Source: Nymphaea colorata
Lineage: Eukaryota > Streptophyta > Magnoliopsida > Nymphaeales > Nymphaeaceae
Reading direction: 5' to 3'
Length of the DNA: 64,000 nt
Assembly (NCBI RefSeq): GCF_008831285.2
Contig: NC_045145.1
Location: 13,328,802 to 13,392,801 of the forward strand
Shown here: piece after piece, positions 60,301 through 64,000 of the stretch
How positions within the stretch are numbered: position 1 is the first letter of the stretch
How the letters are laid out: each line of letters starts with the position of its first letter
Notes under the pieces: generated by a model
Told to the model about the DNA's origin: nothing
Databases searched by the model: none
Seen by the model: the letters and a program-made list of their open reading frames with translations, nothing else
Position numbers and translations under genes: made by a program

Positions 60301-63300
60301 ATGCAACGATGAAGTTTGATGAAGTTAGTAGCGCTAAGGTAGTGCATTTGTCACTTAATTGCTTTAAATATTCTCACTTAATCTATATTGTATCCACATT
60401 ATTGGGGTGACGATCATTCTACAATCAAGAGTCTCTACTTACTGATCATGTGTTCACAAGCACTAGGTGGTAGACACCCTAAAAAAGCTAGGTGGGGGCA
60501 TAGTTTGGTTGATCCTGGTTGGCGTTGAGGAATGAAAGAGAGAGAAAAGATGTAATGTAAGGCGAAGGTGGTGAAAGAGGGGGATGAAAGAAAAACAAAG
60601 AAAAAAGAGAATTTTAATTTTCTGTGGGTCGTACAGGTGCCTGGTCTTGGCCTAGACACTTAAACTGTCTAGGCTGCCTTGGAAAGCTAACTAGGCCTGC
60701 TGTAACTTCCACCTTATTGCTGATGCAGGCATTTCACAAATATTTTTGCCTGCATTTTTTGCAAATTTATTTGTTTATGGAGTAGAAAATATGTTTTTGT
60801 TGGGAAAGCATGTTCCAAACTAAGAAAGATGTTTTAATGAATCTACAATGAAGTATTAGCTTTTCCAAAAGTGTATGAAATCACACTATATCAAAGTATT
60901 TGGGTCGTTGACCATCAATAATTAATTTTTCTTGCCACTAATAAAGTCCGTAGATATACTTGCTCTAGCCGACCGGATCACTTCTTTATGATTATAGGGA
61001 TGTGTCAATCATGTTTTGTGGCAGATTTACTCTCATTTTTAGTCATTGGTTGTCTATTTGAAATTACTAAATTAGCTGTTTTCGCTTTCAAGTGAGGAAT
61101 ATATAATATGTGCTTATGAATCAGGTAGTTTGTGCTTTACAAATTTGATGGTTGCTACTCCTTTTCTTCCCAGTATTTCTTGCAAAAACATGGTTGAGAT
61201 TGTTGTTATCACGTGTTGTTGAGCATCATAAAGTTCAGTTTTTTTATGTCCTTTCTCTGCTAATATTCTTGCTATTACATTGATCAATTAGTGTGGATAG
61301 GTGCTTTTTTGTTTATCTTCAATGAGGGAAGGCATAAAAGTGTCGTTGTTTAGCCAGAAAAAGTGCAATGACCCAAACATTCCTTTGATCAATTAGTGCG
61401 GAGGGTTGGGTCATTGCACTTTTACTTTGTCTGATGCATGTTTTGACTATATCATCTGTTGTAGGTATGTTATGGATGAACTTGGATCAGCTTTGAGGCA
61501 CAGTGATGAGCCAAATTTCAGAATAGCTCCTTTCCTCTACATGCCTGAGGGTAAACTAGCATCAGCAATAAGGTAGTTATTTTTGTGTTGCGTGGAGAAC
61601 ACCTTTTTTCTTGTTAAAAGTTTCTATTCTTGGCTTGAAGTTCTTCTCATGGATGGTAGACAGATAATATTCATTTTGATGTTACAATGGGTTCCAAAAT
61701 TTTGTTGTCTGGCCATGCATGTTAATTTGCAAACGAGAAATAGTTAGCAGGCTTATGCAACTCTTTTTTCAAGAGCAACTGAGGGAAACATAGGATGTTA
61801 CCTGTATCAGTTATTGCTTTTGACTTGAACCTTACTCTCTTTTAGATCGATATATCCACCTAGATGTATATTTAAACCCTTGTCCCTCTTTTAGAATGAA
61901 TTGGCACTGAAATGATTCGAAATATTTACTGCTTGTGCTGGTTGAACCTTTTTTTATATTCAAAATGCAAGGTACATGTACCCTCCTGCATGATAGCCTT
62001 TTTGCATTAAACATAAGTTTGGCTTGTGGAAAATAAGTGTAAATGTCATTAATGTGTATGTGCCATAACTTGCCAAACTTGCGATGATAGTGCTGTAGAT
62101 GACACTTTTTTTTTTTTTACTAATTTTGTGTACGATGTCAAACAAATCTTGAATATTGAAATGCTATTTATTTGGTTTCAGTTTTTCTCTTTTGTGGCCG
62201 ATAAAAAATGTTCGTCAGGGAGATGAATGCACCCGTGATTTCTTATTTGGAATAGGAGAAGATAAGCAACGATCTGCTAGGCTCACTGCTTGGTTTTGTA
62301 CCCCACAGGGGTATTTTATACAGGTAATGAAGTTAATCTGTAAAGTTCTTATTTATCCATTAATTGTTACTTATTTTTTATTTTAATCTTGTAGAAGTAT
62401 AAGAAGTATGTCCATCTACTTGAGTCAACCAGATTTTGTCGACCTCTCTTAGAGGCACCTGTGACAAACAGTATACTGCCAAGTGATGGTCGTGCACTTC
62501 ATGTATACACTGATATACCCCAAGTTGATGAATTTCTGACTCGCAAAGAATTCGTGCTGAGTAAGTTTAGTTTTCCCCTTGGTGAAGCAACAGTGATGTT
62601 CATTTACAGCTTACTGTCCTTGTCTGTTGTAATTGCTACTTAGTATTTACTGCTATTGTCACTTTAGGCTTGCTTTCGTCTATTTTTATGATGTATGCTT
62701 TTGATATGTGTACATCTGCATTATAAAATGAAAGAGGAGCTGCAGCAGCAGAAAAAGAATATTTGGACCACATTTTTCTTTTTTCCTTTTGTTTTTCAAG
62801 CTTGTAATTCATTTCAGCTAACCTGCTTACTCTTAACTCTTGATATAGTGGAACTTAGTACTATCCTATGGCTGCATCTATTTTTGAACATTTGGTTTTT
62901 CTTGTCGAAGTAGTTTTTCCTTCATCTTGTAGATTATGACAATCTTTTTGGGAATTTCAGCTAATGACCCTAAAGATGCTGACATTATTTGGACTAGCTT
63001 TCAAGTGGATGAAGAAATAAAGAATACCATCGGAATCAAAGACCATCAGTACATAAACCAGTTCCCTTTTGAAGCTTGTCTGGTCATGAAACACCATTTG
63101 GCCGAGACAATTCACAAGGTTTGCTTGACTTTAACATTTTCTCTTCTGAAGTTCTTTGATCAGAATTTACCTGCTTGTAGCGATATTCACATATTTTTTG
63201 TGGGAAGCTGACTGGCTGTTTGATACAAATGCTTGTTGATCTTGTGATGATCTTTTCCCTGAATTTCAAGTTAGCTTGTTGCTTGAGATTCTTTAGATTC

Positions 63301-63916
63301 CATATTTTGAAAATTTTGTTTTCATGCAGCTCGCGCTATGAATGATGAAATTGTTTCACCCTTTTTATTTATAGAGATTTATGAATAATTTTAATGCTTT
63401 TTATCTATGAAATTTAATCTTCTTTTATGTTGATATTGCTCTATTCTGGTTTATTGTCCTCTTGATATATTGATGTTTGCTTGTTTCCTACCTTAAACTA
63501 GTTGCTTTCTCTCTCTCTCCTTCGTTTGTACTTTGTACCAGCTTCATTTGGTTTGATGTGATGCGGACAAAGGTTGGTTGCTTATTTCATAGGCACATGG
63601 TTTACCAGAATGGCTGCAGCCTACTTATAACTTGGAAGCACAACTCTCTGAACTCATTGGTGATTACCATATCAGAAAAAATGAAGGCTTTGACAATCTG
63701 TGGATTTTAAAACCATGGAATATGGCTCGAACAATTGATACCACTGTTACGGGAGAGCTACCTGCTATAATCAGGCTAATGGAAACTGGCCCAAAGATAT
63801 GTCAGAAGTATATTGAGCATCCAGCGTTATTTAAGGGAAGAAAATTTGATCTCCGCTATATTGTCTTGGTCCGCAGTATGAGGCCATTGGAGATTTTTCT
63901 TTCTGACGTTTTCTGG
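54395..63916 (+). CDS. TTLL12: Tubulin--tyrosine ligase-like protein 12 homolog (3' end beyond window)
   Basis: Eleven exons: 54395-54661, 56199-56459, 57124-57248, 59097-59310, 59663-59788, 59878-60134, 61465-61572, 62182-62323, 62395-62560, 62961-63118, 63593-63916. They total 2148 nt (716 codons), all GT-AG, no stop; at least one more exon lies past 64000. Residues 1-170 form an acidic N-terminal region. About 175-345 is leucine-rich-repeat-like (LLALNLWGNKIQNVE, LRAVWLNENP, ITNLDLSNRCIHWLSNK, LLQNLNIRGNPL). Then come VWYVMDELGS, LLWPIKNVRQGDECTRDFLF and the ligase domain. The last contains NLWILKPWNMART and QKYIEHPALFKGRKFDLRYI, the ATP-grasp signature of the TTL superfamily. Human TTLL12 acts as a non-catalytic tubulin/histone-modification regulator; the plant role is poorly known. 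Introns are long; one holds a solo TRIM LTR. Confidence 0.9.
55224..55361. repeat. Two-copy tandem repeat in TTLL12 intron 1
   Basis: Units 55224-55298 and 55299-55361 share GTAGTGGYGTAT, GGTTTCAATGTACCGTGC-like text and ACGTTRCTAAATG. They follow a TA/GTAT-rich microsatellite (about 55183-55222). Confidence 0.75.
58740..58931 (+). mobile_element. Solo TRIM LTR in TTLL12 intron 3
   Basis: 192 bp, TGTAATACC...GTTGTTACA, flanked by exact 5-bp duplications GTCCT (58735-58739 and 58932-58936). It is clearly the same LTR family as the elements in PAA2 (GTATTGAAGATTGTGAAGG; CTGCTAGGGG). The element has been reduced to one LTR. Confidence 0.88.
61359..61424. repeat. Hairpin inverted repeat in TTLL12 intron 6
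   Basis: Two 18-base arms, AAAAGTGCAATGACCCAA and its exact complement, are separated by about 30 bases. The sequence TTGATCAATTAGTGYGGA occurs both at 61280 and in the loop at 61385. It could fold into a strong stem. Confidence 0.75.
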
Positions 63917-64000
63917 GTAAGTTTAGTGGTTTGTTGCTCAAAGTCATTCTCTTCTATTTGCAGGTCATTATCCTGAATAGTTTTTAATGAAGTGCTTGTT

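Noticed and set aside
1-64000. tRNA, rRNA, CRISPR or riboswitch
   Set aside because: Reading both strands I saw no cloverleaf-like tRNA, no rRNA segment, and no regularly spaced repeat-spacer array. The tRNA-Met-like sequences found are retrotransposon primer sites. A tRNAscan or Infernal run would be decisive.

Overview
The window is nuclear DNA of a flowering plant. The evidence is GT-AG introns, plant-only gene families (the thylakoid copper ATPase PAA2 and the OXS3 family), plant LTR retrotransposons with tRNA-Met-type primer sites, L1-type LINEs, MITEs and TRIMs. Exons are not unusually GC-rich and introns are long, which argues against a grass. The lineage cannot be fixed further from this sequence.

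Layout. (1) 1-2.6 kb: no gene recognised, one probable LINE 3' end. (2) 3.3-4.3 kb, plus: a two-exon OXS3-family gene. (3) 5-6.6 kb: a LINE fragment and an AT-rich MITE. (4) 7.2-13.4 kb, minus: a small four-exon gene of unknown function. It has an in-frame TGA, a GC splice donor, and a decayed Ty1/copia element in intron 1. (5) 16.3-20.2 kb, minus: a probable plastid membrane protein, with seven C-terminal exons traced and the start unresolved. (6) 22.4-23.0 kb, plus: a single-exon four-helix membrane protein. (7) 23.5-50.9 kb, minus: PAA2/HMA8. I traced 17 exons giving an uninterrupted 900-codon frame over 27.4 kb, because its introns are full of mobile DNA. (8) 51.8-53.7 kb: another decayed copia element. 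(9) 54.4 kb to the right edge, plus: a TTLL12-type tubulin-tyrosine-ligase-like gene, 11 exons visible, 3' end outside the window.

Mobile DNA. Intron 15 of PAA2 holds a Ty3/gypsy element (25088-34002, 5-bp duplication CAAAG). A LINE (about 26.19-29.79 kb) and a solo LTR (25864-26165, duplication GAATC) are nested inside it. A TRIM family with LTRs of about 190 bp and an internal part of about 75 bp recurs in PAA2 introns and once in the TTLL12 gene. One copy is complete with duplication ACAGA, one is a solo LTR with duplication GTCCT, and others are tandem or chimeric. Part of intron 10 is a tandem copy of the exon that encodes the copper-translocation CPC motif.

The host genes do not form a pathway or operon. 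The 22.4-kb gene and PAA2 converge tail to tail. PAA2 and the TTLL12 gene diverge across 3.5 kb. I found no structural RNA gene, no CRISPR array, and no clearly new multi-gene system. The most informative observations are the transposon load borne by an intact essential-type gene, the duplicated CPC exon, the TRIM arrays, and two uncharacterised plant genes, one of them probably dead.
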